Shown here: positions 21,301 to 29,299 of the stretch, piece by piece
Layout: the number at the start of each line of letters is the position of its first letter
Numbering within the stretch: position 1 is the stretch's first letter
Assembly: GCA_036346275.1 (NCBI GenBank)
Contig: CM070728.1
Location: 18,128,723 to 18,192,722, forward strand
DNA: 64,000 nucleotides
Direction of reading: 5' to 3'
From: Otatea glauca
Lineage: Eukaryota; Streptophyta; Magnoliopsida; Poales; Poaceae
Made by a program: the position numbers and the translations under genes
Notes under the pieces: generated by a model
Database searches by the model: none
The model's input: the letters and a program-made list of their open reading frames with translations, nothing else
Told to the model about the DNA's origin: nothing

Positions 21301-22642
21301 CATCCATGAAAGTGCATTTATTTCAACAAAATCAGCAATACATGAAAGTGGATTTGTCTGGGATAATTCGGTGAATCTCAGACTCAAATTAAACTCTAGT
21401 TCTACATTATATCAGATTGATATTGAGCCTAGTTGTTCACTATTAAAAGCTAAATCTGATCAGCTTAAAAATGTGATGATTAGTTCAATTTAAAATTACT
21501 TAACTCTTCTACTTGCTGTTGCAACCTCATCACCTGAAACTTGTAAAAAAAAATCCTTTCTACCTAATATGGGTACAAGAATCATTGTACCCTATTTGAC
21601 AAGTTGTGATGCTTAACTTTTGTTACAGATGGAAATCCTTGCATATATGTAGTACCAAACCAAGCAAAAAAACTCTAGTTTGTTTCCAGCAACCCTGCAG
21701 TTAGACCCGAATAGTGTGATCTCCTTTTTTATGTAACCAAGAAGCGGAGTTCTGCTAATTCGTAGTAGAAGAGTAGAAAGTATACAAGTTGGCTCACCTA
21801 GCCGAAGCAATAGATGGGCAAAAACAACATAAAGACCACATTACTGTATCTAAACCAACAAAGAAATGATAATACAAAAGAACATGGCCTCCTTTTGACT
21901 AGCAAATCTTCTCTCTGCGTTGCTATATAAGCCAGTGTAATTTGGAAACTATTCAGATGGTTGGTAGATCATTGTGGTACAGTATCACTGCCAGGTACCA
22001 AATCAAAATACGATTATACAAGTGCAAGTGTTGACTCCTGTCAGTTCGAGCGTGGCCACAATCCTTTCAAGGATACCCAAAAAAGAGATTGCCTGCTACT
22101 CTGCTGTCTTATACTCCAACAATATTCTTGAGCTCTTTCTTAGTATTGTGTACGGGCACAACAATCATACACAAGTTAGTGTTGTCGGTGTGACGTTCAA
22201 AGTTCACTTTTCACTCTGGCTAGCGCAGCCATTAATCCACTATTGAATCATAAGCAGTACAACTACATGTCCCCCACACTCGTAAATTTGCACAACACAA
22301 AAATGCTGCGACCATTATCCGGTGCTTTCTACTTTCTAGGCGGGCACCCATCACCACCTATCCAAGTACTAATCCGCATAATTAGCCCACTCATCTCCAG
22401 TTCCCACATCAAGCTCTCACCAACAGATCGAAACAAGCATAAAACCAAACCAGCCCACAAGCCAAACCGCAATTAAAAATCCCCAATCCCGTAGCGATCG
22501 CGGCTTACGCACAAAACAGTAAGGCGCGTCGGGACGGAACATCTCGCGAGCTGGACGCCCAGAGAGAAGAGAAGGGGCGTCCCTTACCGATGCCGGAGGC
22601 GCCTCCGGTGACGAGGGCCGACATGCCGGGCTTCAGCTCCAT
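3322..22642 (-). CDS. SDR-MDR fusion oxidoreductase (NQR/ARP-like), first nine exons, 3' end off-window
   Basis: Exons on the minus strand: 22642-22588, 13416-13243, 12691-12510, 12039-11934, 11626-11550, 10679-10592, 9700-9511, 3614-3488 and 3402-3322. All have GT-AG junctions and phases that join without a stop, giving 360 residues. Residues 1-~250 are a classical SDR: TGGASGIG nucleotide motif at 12-19, NCAG at 98-101, catalytic Ser155 and Tyr168-x3-Lys172 (YSGTK). From ~290 the sequence turns into the start of a zinc-type/quinone-oxidoreductase (MDR) domain, with a VKIIYAGVNASDVNF stretch at about 322-336. From memory, this arrangement is that of Arabidopsis NQR (AT1G49670, about 630 residues, linked to oxidative stress tolerance) and its grass orthologues, so about 270 residues are missing at the left. 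It is probably an NAD(P)H-dependent oxidoreductase; the substrate cannot be told. Exon 7 could read on into a TAA, but GTAAGT at 9510 and the in-phase match of exon 8 favour splicing. Repeats occupy introns 1, 5, 7 and 9. Confidence 0.9.
3615..4338. other. Host intron 7, left part
   Basis: AT-rich intron sequence between exon 8 and the copia insertion. No open frame or repeat is recognised. Confidence 0.4.
4344..4512 (-). repeat. 3' LTR of copia A
   Basis: It is 169 bp with TG...CA ends when read on the minus strand. It differs from the 5' LTR at three bases, all within the first 35 bases of the plus-strand reading. Confidence 0.95.
4409..7224 (-). pseudogene. Copia A pol: integrase, reverse transcriptase, RNase H, broken in three places
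   Basis: The integrase core is open at 7224-6916 (frame 2). The integrase C-terminus and reverse transcriptase are open at 6907-5291, and RNase H at 5260-4409 in that same frame. Visible hallmarks are an integrase core with DDFSHYFWTF and ADNGTEFVN, reverse transcriptase with LDVKNAFLHG, YGLKQAPRAWY and the catalytic YVDD at 5444-5455, and RNase H with YSDADWAGC and SNAEAEYRA. Three lesions break it: a one-base loss near 7213-7215 (G run), a one-base gain near 6947-6951 (T run) and a TAG at 5291-5293. Both frameshifts are in homopolymers, so sequencing error is possible. The start at 7224 is an arbitrary in-frame Met; gag, protease and pol would normally be one polyprotein. Confidence 0.9.
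7176..8957 (-). CDS. Copia A gag-protease-integrase N-terminal region
   Basis: A 593-residue open frame. The likely real start is the Met at 8846 (residue 38), since the upstream part is a low-complexity leader. From there it has a UBN2-type gag domain (LSLQNSNFTKWSILF through EEMRLGHS). A basic Gly/Asn-rich stretch follows where many copia elements have a CCHC knuckle; no CX2CX4HX4C is visible here. Next come the aspartic protease motif VVDSGASSHMT (Asp at 7787, residue 391) and the pre-integrase LWHRRLGHPN with the HHCC cysteines ICHAC. The frame is lost at about 7215, just before the integrase core. The products would form the virus-like particle and process the polyprotein. Confidence 0.92.
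   Translation of the reverse strand: MKRQNIACLSPVLPRLSPLLHLFPRRHSFSTYCSSCKMIGTTPPSPTKSSTSTNTETLPSIPQDTSAVQTRLPITLSLQNSNFTKWSILFKAFLRRHRLLHHITTSAPSQTNAWLQDDCTVLIAMYDSISDDVLDIVIAPDQSAYTLWTALDDLFGDNKESRSILLMSEFHSLVQGDLTVSDYCKEQKRLADALRDADSPVSDKTLVLNILRGLSPSLSQAGIVVAMSVPFPSFARARSMLLMEEMRLGHSAKTTAATTLITTAGKEPVGCPGGHCRGNAFSSTNNNRKGGGRNKKKSGNGHGFNKFTSNPGQPTGPWFCFSPGQTLGQSRVPAQHGGHGILGNRSPHAFASTVAAAPPTPYQFATPSWDSASLISAMNNLSASHDGWVVDSGASSHMTPDTCILSSSSRLSTPHLVTVGNGHSMPISHSGHSTFGSPTGRRFLLNDVLVVPSLVRNLLSVRKFTRDNLVSIEFDPFGFSVKDLRTKDTIMRCNSAGDLYTIHPLAPRWHDALTSSTASPVLWHRRLGHPNCDATLQLHHKPISQICHACQPGKHVRLPFHASRSVTSFIFQLIHCDLWTSLFLAILAINTIW
9188..9197 (-). other. Primer-binding site of copia A
   Basis: TGGTATCAGG on the minus strand, directly next to the 5' LTR. 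It matches the tRNA-iMet-type site (TGGTATCAGAGC) of plant copia elements over its first nine bases. Confidence 0.9.
9198..9366 (-). repeat. 5' LTR of copia A
   Basis: 169 bp, flanked on the outer side by the TSD GATTG at 9367-9371 and on the inner side by the primer-binding site. Confidence 0.95.
9701..13740. other. Host introns 2 to 6 and left end of intron 1
   Basis: Apart from exons 2-6 of the SDR-MDR gene and the TRIM at 10899-11176, this is AT-rich intron sequence. Short open frames here, for example 11836-12114 on the minus strand, are exon 4 read into its intron. I see no other gene. Confidence 0.5.
10899..11176 (+). mobile_element. TRIM/SMART-like miniature LTR element in intron 5
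   Basis: Two 78 bp direct repeats, 10899-10976 and 11099-11176, start TGTTGAAG and end ACTCA. A tRNA-Met-type primer-binding site TGGTATCGGAGCC follows the first repeat (10980-10992). A polypurine tract GAGGGGGAG precedes the second (11090-11098). At about 280 bp in total with no coding capacity, this fits the TRIM class and, from memory, the SMART family of grasses (elements of about 290 bp that favour genes). No clear TSD is seen. Confidence 0.85.
13871..13997 (+). repeat. Left chimeric LTR of the mini-retroelement
   Basis: 127 bp, gag-derived except for its last 19 bases. The primer-binding site follows at 13998. It is nearly identical to 15336-15459. Confidence 0.85.
14665..15457 (+). 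pseudogene. Partial gag of the mini-retroelement
   Basis: Broken plus-strand frames encode a copia gag. The segment IALSSAQLMWAHLRNRYEPAG and the following QSLQQGDSTVDEFYAQLS lie at about 14950-15120. The continuation LELRRIYDFLTRLRAEFEQIRAQLL lies after a frameshift at about 15150-15180, then HPRVTLLEALVAVRTEETR. The frame ends at the chimeric junction, giving HCTYCNKCYS and a stop. It is clearly similar to the minus-strand gag of copia B (19988-19307), so it derives from that family. Protease and pol are absent. Confidence 0.8.
15336..15459 (+). repeat. Right chimeric LTR of the mini-retroelement
   Basis: 124 bp starting TGCTAGTATC and ending CATAACA. It doubles as the 3' end of the partial gag reading frame. 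The purine-biased stretch GGTGCGGGAC directly precedes it. Confidence 0.85.
15490..15695 (-). pseudogene. RNase H tail of copia B pol
   Basis: On the minus strand this reads KHEFTKHIGVD, then QVQDQIVAL and YVPSELQL, the usual end of copia RNase H, followed by the polypurine tract and 3' LTR. It stops abruptly at 15695/15696, where inverted repeat X begins. Confidence 0.75.
15696..18312 (-). mobile_element. Repeat X copy 2, inverted, inside copia B
   Basis: This is the reverse complement of repeat X copy 1 from about base 640 to 2915. Matched landmarks include the TGATAACCC terminus at 15696, the segment around 15840-15960 (copy 1 2700-2830), and the block at 17960-18310 (copy 1 640-990). A purine-rich tract at 17100-17330 is the counterpart of the CT tract in copy 1. 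It replaces the middle of copia B pol, and no TSD is seen at either junction. So either the insertion was followed by deletion or it arose by rearrangement. Confidence 0.75.
18312..20240 (-). pseudogene. Copia B gag-protease-integrase remnant
   Basis: Broken minus-strand frames read in copia order. Gag lies at about 20220-19310 (IGDIVALSLAQLMWVHLR, QSDSTVDEFYAQLSSVWR, ELRHIYDFLTRLWAEFEQIR), with a knuckle start HCTYCDK. A protease motif WILDSCASFHTIS has its Asp at 19180-19178; Cys replaces the usual Gly of DSGA, which should inactivate it. Degenerate pre-integrase and integrase sequence ends at GTLSQFFYPG (about 18345-18313), where repeat X joins. Several frameshifts and stops are present. 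Confidence 0.8.
20268..20295. repeat. (TTTA)n microsatellite in the copia B leader
   Basis: About six tandem TTTA units, followed by a short GA run. Confidence 0.8.
20876..21006 (-). repeat. 5' LTR of copia B
   Basis: 131 bp, TG...CA. The primer-binding site TGGTATCAGAGCC is immediately inside and the TSD ACTTG immediately outside. Confidence 0.93.
21012..22587. other. Host intron 1, proximal part
   Basis: AT-rich intron sequence between copia B and the exon 1 donor (GT at 22587-22586). No gene or structured repeat is recognised. Confidence 0.45.
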
Positions 22643-23089
22643 CTCGCCGGCGCGGGGCGGAGAGAGCGACGAGCTTCAGGCGAGGCGTCGCAACTCGGGA
22701 CGGAGAAGGCGAGACAGGGAGGCACAGCGGGAGGGGAGTAGGTGGGTATGGACAGCACGGCCGGCCCGCGGAGCTGCCGAGGTGTGAGTTCGGTTGGGGA
22801 CAAACGGAGACGAGGCCACGAGGGAAGCAGGCAGGGGAAGCGGTGGTTTATTCGCCCGCTGCTCTTGTTTGTCTCGTCTGGTACACCTGCCTCGCTGTTT
22901 CGGCGAGACGGATCGGACTCTGGGACGTGACGCGCGCTGCGTGAGGGGTGAGGACGCGAATGGGGTGATTCAACTGCTCCGCACGCGAATTTGCTGCGGG
23001 CAGGAATGAATTCGTATCAAACCAATAGCGATTGATATAAGCTAAATCTTCTAATCAAGAGTGAACCAATAATGAATTTTTTTGCCTAT
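22643..23089 (-). promoter_or_regulatory. Probable 5' UTR and promoter region of the SDR-MDR gene
   Basis: GC-rich for about 300 bases directly upstream of the exon 1 ATG (minus strand, 22642-22640), then AT-rich. Such a GC island at the start of the CDS is usual for grass genes. I cannot place the transcription start or a convincing TATA box. Open frames at 22590-23009 (plus) are shadows of this GC-rich stretch. Confidence 0.45.
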
Positions 23090-24230
23090 GTATTAAGACG
23101 CTTCGTCTGATTTCGAAATTGTCCAGAGTTTTTTTATATTGTTTTCATTGCAAAATGATGGATCTTCTTCTGTAACTTTCCAACTATGAGTACGAGAATT
23201 GAAGACATGAAAATTCTCAATTCTCTACGGCGTCTAGGAGATAGATACAATATTTTCAAAAACAATAAAATCAGAAGAAACGGAAACGAAATTTTTTATT
23301 TTGGAGAAAAATAAAAACGAATCTTTTTAAAAAAACGAAATAGAAAATTTCGGTATGAAAACAGAAACGAAATTTTTTTTCAGAAACAGAAACAGGAGAG
23401 CTATTTCCAACGGAAACAAAAACAGAAACGGAAATTCCATATAAGTGAAACCGTAAATTCCGTCAGAAACTTAGTCCATTTGACCTAAAAAGGAGAATGG
23501 AGAATTTACATTTATTTTCGAATTAAAATAATTTTAAAAATACAAATGGTTTTATAGAAAACACCAAATAGAGTTCAAAAATTCCAAAAAATTCTCAAAA
23601 ATACTACGGAACATTTTAGCCTAGGAAAACTATTTCTAGCACAGTTTTGGTTTCATTTTCATGAATAAATTAATTCTATAAATCTAAAAGTAGAAAAATA
23701 GCATTTATAAACTCCAGAAAATCCAGGATAAATCTCACAAAATCGTAAACGAACATTGAACAATAATATGCAAATTTTAGGACGTTACACCTTTATAGTT
23801 GGAGAAACAAGATGATGTCGATGATAATGATATGAAGGTGGATATGATGGGTTAATCCGGGGGACAAATAGCGAGCCTTCAGCTGACAAACTTAAGAAAA
23901 AACTTTCTAGTGATACCGGTGAACATAATATTGTTCTTGTATCCGCCTTGGAGGTGGAATGAGTAACATTATTTTTGCGGTCATGTATATTGTGATCATA
24001 TGCTATGTTCTTGTGGAATTTTTCACTTTTATTTCCGAATCTGCTTCGTTCTGTTCTACATCTGTTTCCAATACTATTCGTTTCCATATCCGCTTCCAGG
24101 GTTTTTGATTTCGTTTTCATTACCAGTAAAAGATGTGGAAACGAAAATAGAACGACGATTTACCGACCGTTTCCGTTTCGTTTTCATCTCTAGTTGCGGA
24201 TGCCGGTTGGCTGTATGAGCAAAATTCTTC
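23090..24230. repeat. Degenerate A-rich repeat with GAAACGGAAACG motifs, possibly a hAT relic
   Basis: The stretch has many variants of GAAACGGAAACGAAA at about 23260-23470. Its right end reads CCGTTTCCGTTTCG followed by TTTTCATCTCTA (to about 24192), resembling hAT termini that begin TAGAGATGAAAACG. I could not match a left terminus or a TSD. Confidence 0.3.
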
Positions 24231-24538
24231 AAGTTCGCCGAAGCTTTTTAAAAAGAACCCAAAATGTCCATAAAAAAGAATCCAGAATGAGTAACGTCCT
24301 AATTATTTGTAAAATCCGTTAGGAGAAACGACGGAGCCAGGAATTTAAATGTGGATCCGAAGTATAAGATTTTAGGGGAAAAAACATTCATCTGGTGCAA
24401 AATGTGACATTTGAGGTATATACATTGGGTTGAAGTTGTCGATCCAATTTGGGGTTCAGCTAAACTCCAATTGGGTTCTCTTACTTTTAGCTCTAAGAAG
24501 GACTCTCTTTCTTTTGTTACATCGCATAATGATAATAA

Positions 24539-25747
24539 CACTACTACAGAACACTATATCACTGTCGGTTCCAAATTAGCATCACTGTCAGATTTTGGAA
24601 CCGGCAGTGATGTCGGTATCACGCCGGTTTATATGCGAACTGTCGTTCGTGCAAGTCACAAGTCACGCGAAATACGCGCGCGTGCGGTTGCTAGGACTCG
24701 AACTCGCGATCTGCTGCCTCACGCGAGACCACCTTACCATCTCATCTATCACTCATTCCTCAACCAGTATAGGATATATTTTCCTTTTGTTCCTTTGTCT
24801 CCGAAATTTTTAATGAATATTTGGATATCTAAATGAATTTAAATGGAAAGATTGTCAACTACAAAGTTGTAGATTTCGTCGAGAGCTACAATTTTCGTAT
24901 AAATTTTATCTCTATCGGACTCGGTATGAAAAAGTTAGGATTTTTCGAAAAATGGTTGATAGCATTATTACTGCCGGTTGGGAATACGAACCGCCAACCG
25001 GCAGTGATACCAATATTTGGATATTTAAACTACTTCAAATGAAAAAGTTGTCAACTGCAAAGTTGTAGATCTCGTCAAGAGCTACAATTTTAATATAAAT
25101 TTTATCTCCATATGACTCAGTATGAAATAGTTATGATTTTTCGAAAAATGGTTGATAGCATTATTACTGCCGGTTGGGAATACGAACCGCCAACCGACAG
25201 TGATACCAATATTTGGATATTTAAACTACTTTAAATGAAAAAGTTATCAACTACAAAGTTGTAGATCTCGTCGATAGATACAATTTTCATATAAATTTTA
25301 TCTCCATCCGACTCCGTATAAAATAGTTATGATTTTTCGAAAAATGGTTGATAGCATTATTACTGCCGGTTGGGAATACGAACCGCCAACCGGCAGTGAT
25401 ACCAACATTTGGATATTTAAACTACTTCAAATGAAAAGGTTGTCAACTACAAAGTTGTAGATGTCGTCGAGAGCTACAATTTTCATATAAATTTTATCTC
25501 CATCCGACTCCGTATGGAAAAGTTATGATTTTTCGAAAAATATCAGCACTGTCGGTTCTTCTAAAAACCGGCAGTGATAGTATTACTCCGAACCGGTAGT
25601 AATAAGTGATTTATCACTGCCGGTTCATCAGAAAAAAGCCGTTACTGCCGGTTTTTCATCCAAACCGACAGTGATAATATTATTACTACCGGTTTTTTAT
25701 GAACCGGCAGTGATACGGCGGAAAGGATAACTGATTCTGTAGTAGTG
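24539..25747. mobile_element. Non-autonomous CACTA element, 1.2 kb
   Basis: It begins CACTACTACAGAA and ends TTCTGTAGTAGTG as inverted termini. A 3 bp TSD TAA lies at 24536-24538 and 25748-25750. Subterminal regions carry repeated short inverted copies of ACCGGCAGTGAT/ATCACTGCCGGT. The same motif occurs in the ends of the large CACTA at 34738-54363, so both probably belong to one family. No transposase is encoded; it would depend on one elsewhere. Confidence 0.94.
24830..25550. repeat. ~195-bp tandem repeat inside the small CACTA
   Basis: About three and a half copies of a unit containing AAATGGTTGATAGCATTATT. The landmark GGTTGA falls at 24955, 25150 and 25346, a period of 195-196 bases. 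Each unit holds an AACCGGCAGT-type fold-back. Confidence 0.9.
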
Positions 25748-25750
25748 TAA

Positions 25751-26288
25751 TATATGTGCAAATAAGGTTTATATAAGGCTCATAAACACATATAAAACTC
25801 TTTTTTGTCTAAACATTGGTAAACATGACTTAGCCCAACGCAGCTTTTAGGCCAGCGATAAAACTAAGCATTATAGACTCAAAACTCCATTTGTACTCGA
25901 TCGACATTGGATTTCTTGCTATACTTCAAAATGGTAAATGCAACATATTCACTACCTTTATTTTTAAGATAGTAAATTTTCTACTTGCTAGCATGTAGAG
26001 TCAATTTTAGACTAATGAAGCCACGCTCATCTCAGAATGAGGGCTGTGATTTCATATCAAGTGGATAGTCTAGGTTTCGCACCACATGCACTCACATTAT
26101 GTTGGTGTTTATGGGTGTGCGTTGTGCATCCGTTGAACAAAAAATCTGTCGATCCTGGACTATCTCATTTTTAGCTTAGGCCTACTTTCCACTCCACTAT
26201 CTTAGACAACTACCACTGAAAACTGCCTCTCATTTTGATGAAATAAGCTCCATTTAGTGCTTGTTGTCGGCTTCAATTGCCTCTCATC
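25751..26288. other. Intergenic, nothing recognised
   Basis: The stretch between the small CACTA and the MITE shows no gene, tandem repeat or LTR. Confidence 0.4.
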
Positions 26289-26291
26289 TTA

Positions 26292-26563
26292 AGAGCAGGT
26301 ACAATAGCAAAGTCAACTACTAGCTAATAGTAAGCTAAAAGCCAGTTTGTACAATAACTGTCTCTAAAGGTTATCTCTAGATATTGTGCAATAACTATCT
26401 TTTCTCTCTTGTACATAAATGATCTACTTATGATCCCGTGCAAAGCTGGCTACTAAATAAGAATCAGCTCTCTTCTCTCTCCTCTTTTCTCACTCCTCCA
26501 CATAGACTAAAACTGATATGTACAGGTTAAGAACCAGCTGACGTGATCTTATTGTACATGTCC
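26292..26563. mobile_element. Tourist-like MITE
   Basis: 272 bp with imperfect inverted ends (AGAGCAGGTACAATAG and, inverted, AGGACATGTACAATAA). The flanking 3 bp TTA at 26289-26291 and 26564-26566 is the TSD type of PIF/Harbinger-derived elements. It has no coding capacity. Confidence 0.7.
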
Positions 26564-26566
26564 TTA

Positions 26567-27739
26567 GATCTCTATTATAGTTAAGACTACCTAGTTTATG
26601 AACCGTCTCACGGCATTCAATAAAACGATGACGGCGGACTTAATATCTCATTCACGAGAGCTTTACAAAAAGCAAATGGCCCACTAATTGATCGTTGGCC
26701 ATTCCAAGATAAGATCAACCTATGATTGAGGGCAGTACTATTGGAAGCAGTACTCTGCAGGAGTAGAAAAGAAACCATAAACTCCTCGTCTGGCTGTTGC
26801 ACAAGTGGCAGATCTACACGTCCGATGCGTGCAGTCGCCTCGCTGGCTGGCCAAAAGCTGCACCAGCTACTCGAACTCGGTTTATTACAAGCTCGTACCA
26901 TAAAATAAATGGATCAAATCAAGCCATATTCTCGTATCAGTATCTTAATGAGCTAAGCTTTTAAATTAACTTAAGAGCCGCTCGTCAGCTCGCTAAGACT
27001 CGATAACTAAATATCACTGTGATGATGTTTGATGTAAAAGACTTTCAATTAGTTGAATATTTAAATTAATGTATGTCCATGTAACCATGTTAGTTTGGAC
27101 TGGAATTGTTATGATTGCTAATCGTCTCATGACTAATTACCTATGTTTTACTTGTATGCTAGATAATTAGCTATGATTTCATTTTACGTAGTGTTCCTGT
27201 TGCATGTATGTATTAATATGTGGCATGTGCTTAAGACGTAGTTTAGCTTAGCTCCTGACTAATTACCCTAGATCATGTACCTTAGCTTAGCTCAATTCAT
27301 ATTGGCTGACGTGGCGCATGGAGCTTTTTATCGAACCGAGTCAAGCTAGTTTTTCAACTCATTAGCTTAACGAGTTGAGCCAGGCCGAGCTACTTTTTTC
27401 AGGAGCTTGCGCGACCCAAGCCAAGCCGGCTCGATAGCCATCACTAGCTGCATCCCCATTGCTGAGACCCTATTTGTTTAGCCTTATGTTTTTTGCTTAT
27501 AACTTAAAGCCAGTATTTTTTTACTTAAGTAGCTTAAAAGCAATCCACTTTTATACATAGTAGAAGTGGGTAATTTTACCCTAACTCAATTGTATTGGTC
27601 TAAAATCAACCTTCAATAAGTCAAAAAATTATCTTTCCGGTATCTTTTGCCTTTTAGTTGTATGGATGATTATAGATTTTGAAAAAAAAAATCTAGTTAA
27701 AAAATCACCAATTTATTTAGACTTCATTTTTTAGATTTT
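26567..27739. other. Intergenic, dispersed GAGCTCG-type repeats
   Basis: Motifs such as GAACTCGGTTTATTACAAGC (26873-26892) and AACGAGTTGAGCCAGGCCGA (27370-27389) resemble a common dispersed plant repeat. The 94-residue minus-strand open frame at 26901-26617 matches nothing I know. From 27470 to 27740 the sequence resembles decayed MITE ends. I support no gene here. Confidence 0.35.
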
Positions 27740-28627
27740 GTGGTGACCCGCATAATTAACTCAGGGTAACGACAGTAACATTGCCATTACTTTAAGGTAA
27801 TTATACTAATCTCAGCATATTAGCTAATAAAACATTGAGCACGCCGACACTTTCTCAGTTAATACACCATGTTCAGAGTATTGCAGCAGAACAATAATTA
27901 GAGACTGAAATGAAAACTTATTACAATGCATTGCCACACAGGGCATAAGTCCAGAGATACAAGGTCATACATAATATTCAGTACATCAACAATTAATTTA
28001 TATAAACACTAAGTACCCAGTGGATTGACGGTCGTTGCCGTACGGTCCACTACTCCACACAATCCTCCTAATAGTTCTCCACTTCCTCGTTACCCTGACC
28101 CTGATGGTGATTCTCAACCCACGCCTCGCCGGCGAATCTATAAAGCTCAGCTTCTAAGCAAAGAGGGAGTTAAGCAAGGGTGAGTATAACGTACTCAACA
28201 AGCCTTAATAACAAAATACATTATATGAATTTTTTTTCATCATCCATTTCATGTACATCTCTCTCGAATCCATTTTTAGGAAAATAGGGTTGTATTAAGA
28301 AAGAGTTTATTTCGTATTTTAATTATTAAAATTGCTACTAGCACTCGTATATTAAGGCAGACTTAGCTTCCATAGCCTCAATCCAGTAGATATGCATGAA
28401 TTCATGATTTAACGTTGTGTAAGTTTGTACCACTTTACCCACAGTGAACTCAATCTCAGTTGAGAGCCCAGAACGTTTATCTCTACTCAGATATTAGATC
28501 TTCAACCATGGCAGCTGACGAGTCATGGTGTCCTTCACTAACGTTCCCAGCCCACTCGAAGCATACCAGTTGTACCCCGACTTCAATGCACATCGGCGGT
28601 ACTCATCTCATGGCGTTTAAATAACGC
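27740..28627 (+). mobile_element. Repeat X copy 3, 5' part only
   Basis: It begins near TGGTGACCCGC (27741) and runs parallel to the left ~750 bases of repeat X copy 1. Shared landmarks are ACACCATGTTCAGAGTATTG and CTCGTATATTAAGGCAGACT. It stops at 28627 in the sequence GGCGTTTAAATAACGC, where the gypsy LTR starts. The rest of repeat X is not found beyond the gypsy element, so the far side is deleted. Confidence 0.65.
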
Positions 28628-29299
28628 TGATGAGGATTAAAAAATATATCTTCCATTTGGACCCTCAATGGATTAAAACCATACTCTATTAATAGGCCCA
28701 CCAAAGCCCATAATTTAGAATGAAGCCTACACTTATTCGGACGATCAAGCCTCTGACCAGTCCAATCAAAGCAGTCCATAGCATTGCTTCACACTGGTCG
28801 TCCCTGACCAGTGAAATAGCCATCTCGACCAGAGAACTGGTCAGGGATAAGCGGTTATACCCGCACATGTCTCCGTGCTGATAGTTATCTAATAAATATA
28901 CACAACTATCTAGAAGTTATCCCTAGAAAAGGCACCCCTTAGCGAGAAGACACTATTTAGTGGAAAGACACCCCTCGATTCCACGACACTTTTTGGAGAT
29001 CAACTGCTGCCTCTTCAACCAATATAAAAAGGGGCCAATGGAGATTAACAAAAAGAGAAGAGAGAGCATTGGCAATTAGCATTCGCAATCAGGACAGATA
29101 ATTATCATTATGTAATCTATATACTCTGTGGAGCCGCTTGGCTAACAAAGAAGCAATCCCCATATATCGTTTTTCTCATCTTATTTACAAGGAGCCTACA
29201 ATCATATTTCCATAAGCTTGATTAAGGGGCCCTAGGTCTTAGACATCGACAGTTGGCGCTAAAAGGAGGGTAGTCCGGTAATCAAGGTAGAGGAATCTC

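Noticed and set aside
26617..26901. 94-codon minus-strand open frame
   Set aside because: No recognisable domain, no splice context and no neighbouring exons.
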